Origin: Streptomyces sp. NBC_00224 | GTDB taxonomy: Bacteria; Actinomycetota; Actinomycetes; Streptomycetales; Streptomycetaceae | Direction: 5' to 3' | Length of the DNA: 64,000 bases | Assembly (NCBI RefSeq): GCF_041435195.1 | Contig: NZ_CP108106.1 | Span: 6,611,501-6,675,500 of the forward strand | Shown here: positions 37,705 to 47,672 of the stretch, piece by piece | Layout of the letters: each line of letters opens with the position of its first letter | Numbering within the stretch: the stretch's first letter is position 1 | The notes under the pieces: generated by a model | Told to the model about the DNA's origin: nothing | What the model saw: only the letters and a program-made list of their open reading frames with translations | Databases searched by the model: none | Program-made: the position numbers and the translations under genes

Positions 37705-38319
37705 ATGCCTCTCATCCCCGAGGAGCCTCAGATTCACGAGAGCGCCCAGGGTCCCCGCGTCACTCCGGCCGCCGGCCGCACCGCGCCGACCCCCCGTCCC
37801 GTTCCTGGTCCGCGTACCGCGGCCGCACCGCGTCCCGGCACCCCGGGCCCCGGTCCTGCCCGGCCCACGCCCCCCGCGCAGCGCACGCACACCGCCGCGC
37901 AGCCCCAGGCACCCCGTCCGGAGACCGCTTCCGGGCCGCAGATCCAGCTGATCCCGGCCCCGGCCGACGGCGCGCTCGACGCCGCGGGCGAGGCGGTGGA
38001 CCTGCTGCTCGACACCGGCCGCGCGCCGGGCGAGATCCTGGTCCTCACCACCGGTGACCCGCACCCGTGGGCGGCGCACGAGCTGTCCTTCGGCGAGGAG
38101 CCGTACTGGGCGCAGCACGACGCGCGCGACGACGTCTTCTACGCGGACGCGGCGAACGCCGCCCGTGCGGCCGCCCGGCCCGTGGTGATCGTCGCAGTCA
38201 ACGGCGGGGATGACGCGGCTCTGGCCGCGCTGCCGGTCGCGCGCGAGCGCGCGCGGGCGCTGCTGATCGTCTGCGGTGACCCGCAGCGGATCAACGCGGC
38301 GCTCAGCGCGGGCGTCTGA
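37705..38319 (+). CDS. Conserved streptomycete protein with Pro/Ala-rich N terminus, unknown function
   Basis: This 204-residue protein has residues 1-90 rich in Pro, Ala, Arg and Thr (disordered). The rest forms a compact alpha/beta region: LIPAPADGALDAAGEAVDLL, GEILVLTTGDPHPWAAHELS, YWAQHDARDDVFYADAA, VVIVAVNGGDDAALAALPVA and ARALLIVCGDP. The C-terminal part is reminiscent of the last RecA-like subdomain of UvrD-type helicases, but no ATP-binding motif is present. It lies between rnhB and recQ, a conserved neighbourhood. ATG 37705 is the family start. Confidence 0.7.
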   Translation: MPLIPEEPQIHESAQGPRVTPAAGRTAPTPRPVPGPRTAAAPRPGTPGPGPARPTPPAQRTHTAAQPQAPRPETASGPQIQLIPAPADGALDAAGEAVDLLLDTGRAPGEILVLTTGDPHPWAAHELSFGEEPYWAQHDARDDVFYADAANAARAAARPVVIVAVNGGDDAALAALPVARERARALLIVCGDPQRINAALSAGV

Positions 38320-38359
38320 GGGCGGGCTCTCTGGGTGCGGGTCGTTTTGGGCTGATCGC

Positions 38360-38403
38360 GCAGTTCCCCGCGCCCCTGGGTGGCCAGGGGCGCGGGGAAC
38401 TGC
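38360..38403. terminator. 20-bp-stem hairpin of a Streptomyces repeat family
   Basis: The arm GCAGTTCCCCGCGCCCCTGG (38360-38379) pairs perfectly with 38384-38403 around GTGG. The left flank and arm (38351-38377) recur at 54117-54143 with one difference in 27 bases. It lies between convergent genes ending at 38319 and 38459. Confidence 0.85.
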
Positions 38404-38458
38404 TCGCCCAGCCACCCACGGTCCGCAGACGATACTCAGCTCAAGGCGTTGCGACGCG

Positions 38459-39085
38459 CTAGCGGGCCGCCACCCTGCGGAGGGTTTCCGCAGGGCCGCT
38501 GCGCAGGGGCAGGGGAGCGAGGTCGGGGTCGCCCAGGGAACCCGGGCGGGTCGCGGAGTTGGGTTGGCGGCCGCCGCGGCCCTCGCCCAGCACCTGCCAG
38601 CCGCCGCGCGTCAGCGTGATGTACGCGCCGCAGCGCAGCCCGTGCAGGGTGCAGGCGTCCCGCAGGCCCCACATCCAGGCGCCGTCCTCCTCGGTCCAAC
38701 GCTCGTCGCCGTCACGGCAGTAGAGCAGTACGGCGGTGCGCACCGGGGTCCGGCGGCGCAGGTCGTGCGGGAGCACCCTGCGCAGGTGTGCGAGGAGCGC
38801 GTTGCGGAACTCCCAGCCGTCGGCGGCGACCGGGCGCCGGACGAACGAGGCGCTGGCGGCCAGCCGTTCCTCGTGGTCCAGGACGGCGATCACGGCGGTC
38901 GACAGGGTCGGGCGGTGCCTGCTGTGCAGCCCGCTGACCACCTCGCGGGGGTTGCGCAGCAGCGGGATCCCCGCCGAGGCCCACTCCGCGGGCTCCAGCA
39001 TCCTGGCGAGGCGGTTCGCCGAGGCCGCCGACATGAGGGACGACGCGCCTGCCGAGGCTGCGGACGGAGCGAATCCGAAGGTCAC
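38459..39085 (-). CDS. Conserved actinobacterial protein of DUF4192-like type, unknown role
   Basis: This protein of about 208 residues starts MTFGFAPSAASAGAS. Recognisable blocks are WASAGIPLLRNPREVVSGLH, TAVIAVLDHEERLAASASFV, TAVLLYCRDGDERWTEEDGA and WGLRDACTLHGLRCGAYITL. These give alternating strand/helix character and no catalytic motif I can name with certainty. GTG 39085 has GGGAGG upstream. The gene lies downstream of recQ on the same strand, with an inverted repeat in the 224-base gap. Confidence 0.65.
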   Translation of the reverse strand: MTFGFAPSAASAGASSLMSAASANRLARMLEPAEWASAGIPLLRNPREVVSGLHSRHRPTLSTAVIAVLDHEERLAASASFVRRPVAADGWEFRNALLAHLRRVLPHDLRRRTPVRTAVLLYCRDGDERWTEEDGAWMWGLRDACTLHGLRCGAYITLTRGGWQVLGEGRGGRQPNSATRPGSLGDPDLAPLPLRSGPAETLRRVAAR

Positions 39086-39180
39086 GGTCCTCCCTTCCGG
39101 ATACGCGCCCACAGTGCGGGCAGGGTCGGGTGAGGGCGCAGCACGGCAGGGCCCCGGACACCGGGTCCGCCGTTGAGGCG

Positions 39181-39233
39181 CGGCTCCAATTCTCGCTGGC
39201 CGACGGGCACGCGGCAACGAGCAATTGGAGCCG
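39181..39233. promoter_or_regulatory. Inverted repeat between recQ and the downstream gene
   Basis: CGGCTCCAATT (39181-39191) and AATTGGAGCCG (39223-39233) are perfect 11-base arms separated by 31 bases. It could be the recQ terminator region or a pair of operator half-sites for the gene starting at 39085. Confidence 0.5.
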
Positions 39234-39309
39234 CTGACTGGAATCGGAGGGTATGGCGCTCATATCCCTGCCCAGTCGCACCCCGGGTCACGCCCCGGAC
39301 TCCCAGCGG

Positions 39310-41481
<2,172 letters not shown>

Positions 41482-41562
41482 GCCCCCATACAACAGGACG
41501 GGTCTGACATCCGGCCCGTCCACGGGCGCCCCCGGCCCCGCCGCACGCCCCCGGGCCGGCCG

Positions 41563-42156
41563 CTACGGCGTGATGTGGTCCGAGCGCAGGCCGTCGAGCA
41601 CGATGTCGATGTAGCGTCGCCAGTCGCCGGTGCGGCGGTGCACGATCGAGGTGAGGCCGCAGGTCAGGGCGAGGATGTCGACGCCCGCGATGTCGCGCCG
41701 GATGGAGCCGGTCGCCTGGCCCTTGCCTACCAGGTCCACGAGCTCGGCCTCCAGGTCGGCCCGCATGGTGCTGGGCGGGCCCTCGGAGCCGAGCGTGCCG
41801 CCGACGACGCTGGCGAAGCCGCGGTCGCGGGCCTCCACCTCGCCGACCCGGGTGAGCAGCATCTGGAGCGCTTCGAGCGGCTCGGCCGACTCGCGGCACA
41901 CCGTGCGGTAGTACGTGAGGATCTCGCCGAAGCGCTGCTGGGAGGCCGCCACGACCATGGCTTCCTTGGTGGGGAAGTGGCGGTAGAGCGTGCCCACGCC
42001 GACCTCGGCGTGCCGGGCCACCTCGTCCATGGACACGTTGGCGCCGCGTTCCGCGAAGAGCTCGCGCGCCGCGTTCAGGACCCGGGCCCGGTTGCGCTCC
42101 GCGTCAGCCCGGAGCCGGCGGGGACCGCTCTCACTGACTGGCGTTGACGTTGGCAT
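41563..42156 (-). CDS. TetR/AcrR-family transcriptional regulator
   Basis: This 197-residue protein has the helix-turn-helix RVLNAARELFAERGANVSMD and VARHAEVGVGTLYRHFPTKE. The C-terminal domain, with ALQMLLTRVGEVEARDRGF and an SBP/TetR_C profile, is seen in many repressors of flavin or F420 enzymes. It is divergent from the PNPOx-like gene at 42328 and may control it and itself. The nearby polyketide cluster begins only 700 bases away, but I see no evidence linking them. Confidence 0.88.
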   Translation of the reverse strand: MPTSTPVSESGPRRLRADAERNRARVLNAARELFAERGANVSMDEVARHAEVGVGTLYRHFPTKEAMVVAASQQRFGEILTYYRTVCRESAEPLEALQMLLTRVGEVEARDRGFASVVGGTLGSEGPPSTMRADLEAELVDLVGKGQATGSIRRDIAGVDILALTCGLTSIVHRRTGDWRRYIDIVLDGLRSDHITP

Positions 42157-42327
42157 ACGGAACCTCCCTCCGTTTGACTCTACTATGCCCTGCCGTTACC
42201 TACTGAACCAGCCCCGACTTCACGCCAGTTGGGGTATGCGGTTCGCAGTTGCCCAGTCTGTTCCAAAGGTCGGCCCCGGGTGTTGACAATGGCCTGGTAG
42301 CCGGAGTGAGACGGAAGGAAGAACACG

Positions 42328-42744
42328 ATGTCGTTGCCCCTGGGGCGTACGAGTGCGCCGGAGGTGTCGGCGTCGGTGGAGGCATTCCTGGCGGAGCCGC
42401 ACATCGGCACGCTGACCACCATCCGGCCCGACGGGTCCCCGCACGTGGCACCGGTGCGGTTCACCTGGGACGCGGAGGCGGGGCTCGCCCGGGTGATGAC
42501 GGTGTCCTCGTCCCGCAAGGCCCGCAACCTGATCGCCACGGCGGGCGGCCGGGTCGCCATCTGCCAGGTTGCCGGGTTCAGTTGGGTCACCCTGGAGGGC
42601 GCGGCCGCGGTCGTCGACGAGCCCGCACGGGTCACCGAGGGCGCGCGCCGCTACGCCCGGCGCTACCGCTCCGGCCCGCCCAACCCGCCCGGCCGCGTGG
42701 TGGTCGAGATCCGGGTCGACCGCGTGCTGAGCCTGAACGTGTAG
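42328..42744 (+). CDS. Pyridoxamine 5'-phosphate oxidase-like (split-barrel) flavin/F420-binding protein
   Basis: This 138-residue split-barrel protein is typified by FLAEPHIGTLTTIRPDGSPH, VAPVRFTWDAEAG and SSSRKARNLIATAGGRVAIC. This set resembles the actinobacterial F420H2-dependent reductase or heme/biliverdin-acting subfamily more than true PdxH. It binds FMN, F420 or heme; the substrate is unknown. AAGGAAG precedes ATG 42328. It is divergent from a TetR gene, so it is probably under local repression. Confidence 0.82.
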   Translation: MSLPLGRTSAPEVSASVEAFLAEPHIGTLTTIRPDGSPHVAPVRFTWDAEAGLARVMTVSSSRKARNLIATAGGRVAICQVAGFSWVTLEGAAAVVDEPARVTEGARRYARRYRSGPPNPPGRVVVEIRVDRVLSLNV

Positions 42745-42799
42745 GGAAGGCCGTACGGCGAAGGCCGAGCGGCAACTGCCGAGCGGCAACCGCCAAGCA

Positions 42800-42842
42800 G
42801 AGCGCGGCGGTACGGGGAGTGTTTCCCCGTACCGCCGCGCTC
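42800..42842. terminator. Hairpin terminator at the left edge of the polyketide cluster
   Basis: The 19-base stem GAGCGCGGCGGTACGGGGA/TCCCCGTACCGCCGCGCTC has a 5-base loop. It separates the PNPOx-like gene from the convergent SnoaL-like gene and so insulates the cluster. Confidence 0.9.
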
Positions 42843-42859
42843 TTGTTCGTCGTGGGCGC

Positions 42860-43306
42860 TCAGCCCTTGCGGGGCGGGGTGCCGGTCACCCAGATCATGC
42901 GCAGCGACAGCAGGCTCAGCCGCCAGCCGTCCGGGGTGCGGCGGGCCTTCGCGCTCACCAGGCTGCCGTTCGCGAATATCGGAGCGCGGTCGGCGTCCTC
43001 CGGATGGTCGGAGGGGTGGTGCACGTGGGTGGAGACGATGTTGGCGCGCAAAGAGGCGTGGTCGCCGTCGATTTCGACCACGGCGGGCGAGTTGATGTGC
43101 TGGGTGAGGGCGAACGCCGCCAGCGCCGTGCTGTGGTACTCGGCGAGGCCCGCGATCCCCTCGTGCCGGCTCATCGGGAACTCGACGACGGCGTCCTCGG
43201 TGAACAGCCCCCGGGCCCAGGCGTCATCGAGCTTGTCGTCGTCCAGATTGATCAGGTAGCGGTCGAGCAGTCCCGCCACATCGGCGGTGGATTGGCTTGA
43301 GGTCAT
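42860..43306 (-). CDS. SnoaL-like (NTF2-fold) protein, first gene of polyketide cluster
   Basis: This 148-residue SnoaL_4/NTF2-fold protein contains LLDRYLINLDDDKLDDAWAR, LFTEDAVVEFPM, GIAGLAEYHSTALAAF, TQHINSPAVVEIDGDHASLR and GWRLSLLSLRMIWVTGTP. Family members act as polyketide cyclases, hydroxylases (with a partner) or dehydratases on small aromatic substrates. It is transcribed divergently from the first flavin monooxygenase gene, and the two promoters overlap. It is therefore likely part of the pathway. The exact step is unknown. Confidence 0.82.
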   Translation of the reverse strand: MTSSQSTADVAGLLDRYLINLDDDKLDDAWARGLFTEDAVVEFPMSRHEGIAGLAEYHSTALAAFALTQHINSPAVVEIDGDHASLRANIVSTHVHHPSDHPEDADRAPIFANGSLVSAKARRTPDGWRLSLLSLRMIWVTGTPPRKG

Positions 43307-43323
43307 GGTTGAGGATGACTCCG

Positions 43324-43387
43324 GTACAGGCCTCTGACCAAGACTCCTTGTAGCGGAGTTGACGTACTTGTCAAAGGCCTGTACTAG
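43324..43387. promoter_or_regulatory. Overlapping divergent promoters with two nested inverted repeats
   Basis: Outer arms GTACAGGCCT (43324-43333) and AGGCCTGTAC (43375-43384) are perfect inverted repeats. Inside them, TTGAC-N6-GTCAA spans 43359-43374. The plus-strand promoter reads TTGACG (43359-43364), 17 bases, then TACTAG (43382-43387). The minus-strand promoter reads TTGACA (43374-43369), 16 bases, then TACAAG (43352-43347). A regulator bound at the arms would block both promoters. Confidence 0.65.
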
Positions 43388-43449
43388 CAGCTATTTACGC
43401 TCGGTTGCCCCCTCGGGATACTGGAGAAACGCCAGTCGGAAGAGGGTAG

Positions 43450-44919
43450 ATGTCTAACTTTGACGCGGACGTAATTATCGCGGGAGCCGGCCCCACTGGA
43501 CTCATGCTCGCAGGCGAACTGCGCCTGAACGGCGTGTCCGTGATTGTCGTCGATCGCCTTGCCGAGCCGATACAGCAGTCGCGTGCTCTGGGATTCTCGG
43601 CGCGTACCATCGAGGAATTCGGCCAGCGTGGACTGCTGGAGCGTTTCGGTGGTGTGGACGTCATTCCGGTCGGCCATTTCGGCGGAGTGTCCATCGATTA
43701 CCGGTTGGTCGAGGGCGGTTCGTACGGGGCTCGGGGCATCCCCCAGTCGCGCACCGAGGGCGTGCTGGCCGGCTGGGCCGGGCAGCTGGGCGCCGAGGTC
43801 CGCCGCGGGGTCGAGGTCACCGGCCTGGAGGACGGCGCCGACGGGGTCACCGTGGAGGTCTCCACGCCCGACGGGCCGGCCACGCTGCGCGGCCGTTACC
43901 TGGTGGGCGCGGACGGCGCCCGCAGTGTGGTGCGCAAGCTCGCGGGCATCGACTTCCCGGGCACCGACCCGGCCATCGAGCTCCGGTTCGCCGACATCAG
44001 CGGGGTGCCGTTGCGCCCGCGCTTCAGCGGCGAGCGGGTGCCCGGCGGCATGGTCATGGTGCTGCCGCTCGGCCCGGAGCGCTGCCGGATCGTCTACTTC
44101 GACCGGAGCGAGCCGCTCCGCAAGAGCCCGGACCCGATCACCTTCGACGAGGTGGCCGAGACGTTCAAGCGCCTGTCCGGTGAGGACATCAGCGGCGCCA
44201 CGGTGCACTGGGTCTCCACCACCACCGATGTGAGCCGCCAGGCCGCCGAGTACCGCAAGGGCCGGGTCTTCCTGGCCGGCGACGCCGCGCACATCCACCT
44301 GCCCATCGGAGCCCAGGGAATGAGCGCCGGAGTGCAGGACGCGGTGAACCTCGGCTGGAAGCTCGCCCTGGAGATCAAGGGCCAGGCCCCCGAGGGCCTG
44401 CTCGACACGTACCACTCCGAGCGCCACCCGGTCGGTGCCCGGGTGCTCACCAACACGCTCGCCCAGCGGATCCTCTATCTGGGCGGCGACGAGATCACCC
44501 CGCTGCTCGATGTCTTCACCGAGCTCACCGGGTTCGAGGACGTCCAGAAGACGCTGATCGGGATGGTCACCGGACTGGACATCCGGCACGACGTGGGCGA
44601 GGGCGACCATCCGCTCCTCGGCCGCCGTCTCAAGGACGAGGAACTGGTGGTCGACGGCAAGAAGACCACCAACTTCGAGCTGCTGGCGGCCGGCAAGGCC
44701 GTCCTGTTCGACCTCACCGACGACTCCCACCTGCGAGAGCTCGCCGCGGGCTGGGCCGACCGTGTCACCACGGTCACCGCAGAGCAGCACGACTGCGACT
44801 CGGGCCTGGACGCCTTCCTTGTGCGTCCCGACGGCTACGTCGCCTGGGTCGCCCCCTCCGCCTCGCGCACGGAGGGGCTCGCCGAATCCCTCAACCGATG
44901 GTTCGGCCGAGCCAACTGA
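43450..44919 (+). CDS. FAD-dependent aromatic polyketide hydroxylase (PgaE/JadH/AlpK-like)
   Basis: This 489-residue flavoprotein hydroxylase of the UbiH/PHBH fold shows FAD GxGxxG VIIAGAGPTGLMLAGELRL, the DG motif GRYLVGADGARSVVRKLAG and the GD motif GRVFLAGDAAHIHLPIGAQG, with a thioredoxin-like C-terminal domain ending FLVRPDGYVAWV. It hydroxylates a tetracyclic angucycline core using NAD(P)H and O2. It lies directly before the tandem-ABM oxygenase gene. By analogy with the kinamycin AlpK/AlpJ pair it may be the hydroxylase acting alongside ring opening, which is inference. It has the promoter described at 43359-43387. Confidence 0.92.
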   Translation: MSNFDADVIIAGAGPTGLMLAGELRLNGVSVIVVDRLAEPIQQSRALGFSARTIEEFGQRGLLERFGGVDVIPVGHFGGVSIDYRLVEGGSYGARGIPQSRTEGVLAGWAGQLGAEVRRGVEVTGLEDGADGVTVEVSTPDGPATLRGRYLVGADGARSVVRKLAGIDFPGTDPAIELRFADISGVPLRPRFSGERVPGGMVMVLPLGPERCRIVYFDRSEPLRKSPDPITFDEVAETFKRLSGEDISGATVHWVSTTTDVSRQAAEYRKGRVFLAGDAAHIHLPIGAQGMSAGVQDAVNLGWKLALEIKGQAPEGLLDTYHSERHPVGARVLTNTLAQRILYLGGDEITPLLDVFTELTGFEDVQKTLIGMVTGLDIRHDVGEGDHPLLGRRLKDEELVVDGKKTTNFELLAAGKAVLFDLTDDSHLRELAAGWADRVTTVTAEQHDCDSGLDAFLVRPDGYVAWVAPSASRTEGLAESLNRWFGRAN

Positions 44920-44967
44920 GCTGGGCTTACTCCCTTTCCACCCGTACACCCGAAGGAAGCGAAGAAC

Positions 44968-45657
44968 ATGCCCAAGATTTCCTCCGATGACCAGAACCTG
45001 ACCGTCCTCAACCTCTTCTCCACGGACGCCCCGGAGAAGCAGGAGGGCCTGCTCGGCGCGATGCGCGAGATCGTCGACTCGGCCGCCTACCCGGGCTGGA
45101 TGTCCTCCACCGTGCACGCCGGTGTGGACAAGCCGGGCACGGCCAACTTCATCCAGTGGCGCAGCCGCGCCGACCTGGAGGAGCGGTACGACGGCGAGGA
45201 GTTCAAGCACCGTACGCTGCCGCTCTTCGGCGAGCTGACCACCTCGATCCGCCTGCTGCAGAACGAGATCGGCTACTCGCAGTCCAAGTCGGGCGACGGC
45301 GTCGAGATCTCCCCGGAGCGCACCGACTACACCGTGATCGCGGTCTTCGGTGTCGAGGAGAAGAACCAGGGCGACCTGGTCGACGCGCTCGGCCCGTCGA
45401 TGAAGTTCCTGAACGACGTTCCCGGTTACATCTCCCACACGATCCTCAAGGGCGTCGCCGCCCGCGGGCTTGAGGGCTCCTTCGTGGTCTCCTACTCGCA
45501 GTGGGAGAGCAAGGAGGCGTTCGACGCCTACCAGGCCGTGCCGCAGGGCGACAAGCCCGCCGCCCGCCAGGACGCCGAGAAGCGCACCGGCTCGCTCCTG
45601 ACGTCGGTGGACTCCAACACCTACCGCGTGGTCCACACCCGCGCGGCCGGCGAGTAA
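44968..45657 (+). CDS. Tandem antibiotic-biosynthesis-monooxygenase (JadG/GilOII/AlpJ-like ring-B opening oxygenase)
   Basis: This 229-residue protein has two ABM (ferredoxin-like) modules. Module 1 contains LTVLNLFSTDAPEKQEGLL and KPGTANFIQWRSRADLEERY. Module 2 contains DYTVIAVFGVEEKNQGDLVD and LEGSFVVSYSQWESKEAFDA. The layout and start (MPKISSDDQNL) fit the family that cleaves ring B of angucycline quinones in jadomycin, gilvocarcin and kinamycin synthesis; I recall this similarity and could not align it. GAAGGAAG precedes ATG 44968. Its presence argues that the product is not a simple angucycline but a rearranged one. Confidence 0.85.
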   Translation: MPKISSDDQNLTVLNLFSTDAPEKQEGLLGAMREIVDSAAYPGWMSSTVHAGVDKPGTANFIQWRSRADLEERYDGEEFKHRTLPLFGELTTSIRLLQNEIGYSQSKSGDGVEISPERTDYTVIAVFGVEEKNQGDLVDALGPSMKFLNDVPGYISHTILKGVAARGLEGSFVVSYSQWESKEAFDAYQAVPQGDKPAARQDAEKRTGSLLTSVDSNTYRVVHTRAAGE

Positions 45658-45683
45658 CACCTAGCTCCACCGCAGCACCACGG

Positions 45684-45716
45684 AACGCCCGGCTCCGCTC
45701 CTGGAGCCGGGCGTTT
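45684..45716 (+). terminator. Hairpin terminator after ABM gene
   Basis: AACGCCCGGCTCC pairs with GGAGCCGGGCGTT around a 6-base loop, followed by TTT. It ends the first two-gene transcript. Confidence 0.85.
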
Positions 45717-45832
45717 CGGCGTTCCGGGCCCGAACGGGCAGGGGAGACGCTCCGGTTCGCGACCTGACGACACCTGACGCCGACGTGACACTTCTGCGTC
45801 AGGCACCTGCTCATCGCTGCCGGTTCTCTGAC

Positions 45833-45958
45833 ATGGCTGCGGTGTATTTGCGGAACCTGACCGAACCGGACGTAGACCTGAACCGGGGCGCCTTGAACGG
45901 CGAGCGGGATCAGAAGACCCTTGAATACATGATCCGGGGCGTGGTTCGCCACCGCTGA
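45833..45958 (+). other. Short open frame (41 codons) in the 414-base gap before the PKS operon
   Basis: Between the terminator at 45716 and the cyclase gene at 46072, one open frame from ATG 45833 encodes MAAVYLRNLTEP, then DVDLNRGALNGERD and KTLEYMIRGVVRHR. The start YLRNL recalls ribbon-helix-helix proteins, but it has no convincing ribosome site and the third-position GC bias is weak. It may be a decayed gene fragment or chance. The rest of the gap should hold the promoter of the PKS operon; I found no clear -35/-10 pair there. Confidence 0.25.
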
Positions 45959-46071
45959 TCCTCTCGCTCAACTCCCGTTCATGGCCCTCGTATTCGGGTG
46001 CGTCCGACGTCGTACGCGCCAGGAGCACGGCCAGTGCCGGATCAACCGCAACCGCTGAGGAGCGAAAACGT

Positions 46072-46401
46072 ATGCACAGCACGCTGATCGTCGCCCGCAT
46101 GGAACCCGGTTCGAGCACCGACGTCGCCAAACTGTTCTCCGAGTTCGACGCGACGGACATGCCGCACCTGATGGGAACGCGGCGCCGCCAGCTGTTCTCG
46201 TACCGGGGCCTCTACTTCCACCTGCAGGACTTCGACGCGGACAACGGCGGTCAGCTGATCGAGGCCGCGAAGAACGACCCGCGGTTCATCGGGATCAGCA
46301 ACGACCTCAAGCCGTTCATCCAGGCGTACGACCCGGCCACCTGGCGCTCGCCCGCCGACGCCATGGCCGCCCGCTTCTACAACTGGGAGGCGGGCGCGTG
46401 A
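46072..46401 (+). CDS. TcmI-family polyketide cyclase
   Basis: This 109-residue ABM-fold cyclase is of the TcmI/WhiE-ORFVII family: [70 protein letters not shown] and [18 protein letters not shown]. It guides later ring closure of the aromatic polyketide. GAGGAGC (46057-46063) precedes ATG 46072. The stop TGA overlaps the GTG of KS-alpha (4-base overlap), so translation is coupled. Confidence 0.93.
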   Translation: MHSTLIVARMEPGSSTDVAKLFSEFDATDMPHLMGTRRRQLFSYRGLYFHLQDFDADNGGQLIEAAKNDPRFIGISNDLKPFIQAYDPATWRSPADAMAARFYNWEAGA

Positions 46402-47672
46402 CAACGCCTCGCAGGGTCGTCATCACGGGGATGGAGGTGCTCGCCCCGGGTGGAATCGGCAGCAAGAACTTCTGGAGCCTCCTCAGCGAGGGCCGCACGG
46501 CGACGCGCGGCATCACCTTCTTCGACCCGACGCCGTTCCGCTCCCGGGTGGCCGCCGAGATCGACTTCGACCCGTACGAGCACGGTCTGAGCCCGCAGGA
46601 GGTCCGCCGCATGGACCGCGCCGGGCAGTTCGCGGTCGTCGCCTCGCGCGGCGCGGTCGCCGACAGCGGCCTGGAGCTCGGCGGACTCGACCCGTACCGC
46701 ATCGGCGTCACCGTCGGCAGCGCGGTCGGCGCGACCATGGGACTCGACGAGGAGTACCGGGTCGTCAGCGACGGCGGCCGGCTCGACCTCGTGGACCACA
46801 AGTACGCGGCCCCGCACCTCTACAACCACCTGGTGCCGAGCTCGTTCGCGGCCGAGGTCGCCTGGGCGGTCGGGGCCGAGGGCCCCAGCACCGTGGTGTC
46901 CACCGGCTGCACCTCCGGCATCGACTCGGTCGGCTACGCCGTCGAGCTGATCCGCGAGGGCTCCGCCGACGTCATGATCGCCGGATCCTCGGACGCGCCG
47001 ATCTCGCCGATCACGATGGCGTGCTTCGACGCGATCAAGGCCACCACGAACCGCTACGACGAGCCCGAGACGGCGTCGCGGCCGTTCGACAACTCCCGCA
47101 ACGGCTTCGTGCTCGGCGAGGGCACCGCCTTCTTCGTGCTCGAAGAGCTGGAGAGCGCACAGAAGCGCGGCGCCCACATCTACGCGGAGATCGCGGGCTA
47201 CGCCACGCGCTCCAACGCGTACCACATGACCGGTCTGCGCCCCGACGGCGCGGAGATGGCCGAGGCGATCCGGGTGGCGCTCGACGAGGCGCGGATGAAC
47301 GGCGACGAGATCGACTACATCAACGCCCACGGCTCCGGCACCAAGCAGAACGACCGCCACGAGACGGCGGCCGTCAAGCGGATCCTCGGCGACCACGCGT
47401 ACCGGACGCCGATGAGCTCCATCAAGTCGATGGTCGGGCACTCGCTCGGCGCGATCGGCTCGATCGAGATCGCCGCCTCCGCGCTCGCCATGGAGTACAA
47501 CGTCGTGCCGCCCACGGCGAACCTGCACACGCCCGACCCCGAGTGCGACCTGGACTACGTGCCGCTGACCGCCCGCGACCGGAAGACCGACGCGGTCCTC
47601 TCGGTCGGCAGCGGCTTCGGCGGTTTCCAGAGCGCCGTGGTGCTCGCCCGTCCCGAGAGGAAGCTCGCATGA
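46398..47672 (+). CDS. Type II PKS ketosynthase alpha (KS-alpha)
   Basis: This 424-residue condensing enzyme of the minimal PKS has its active-site cysteine (Cys171) in [16 protein letters not shown]. Catalytic histidines lie in [15 protein letters not shown] and [14 protein letters not shown]. It forms a heterodimer with KS-beta to build the poly-beta-ketone chain on the ACP. It starts at GTG 46398, overlapping the cyclase gene, and its TGA overlaps the ATG of KS-beta, as in nearly all type II clusters. Confidence 0.98.
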   Translation: MTTPRRVVITGMEVLAPGGIGSKNFWSLLSEGRTATRGITFFDPTPFRSRVAAEIDFDPYEHGLSPQEVRRMDRAGQFAVVASRGAVADSGLELGGLDPYRIGVTVGSAVGATMGLDEEYRVVSDGGRLDLVDHKYAAPHLYNHLVPSSFAAEVAWAVGAEGPSTVVSTGCTSGIDSVGYAVELIREGSADVMIAGSSDAPISPITMACFDAIKATTNRYDEPETASRPFDNSRNGFVLGEGTAFFVLEELESAQKRGAHIYAEIAGYATRSNAYHMTGLRPDGAEMAEAIRVALDEARMNGDEIDYINAHGSGTKQNDRHETAAVKRILGDHAYRTPMSSIKSMVGHSLGAIGSIEIAASALAMEYNVVPPTANLHTPDPECDLDYVPLTARDRKTDAVLSVGSGFGGFQSAVVLARPERKLA

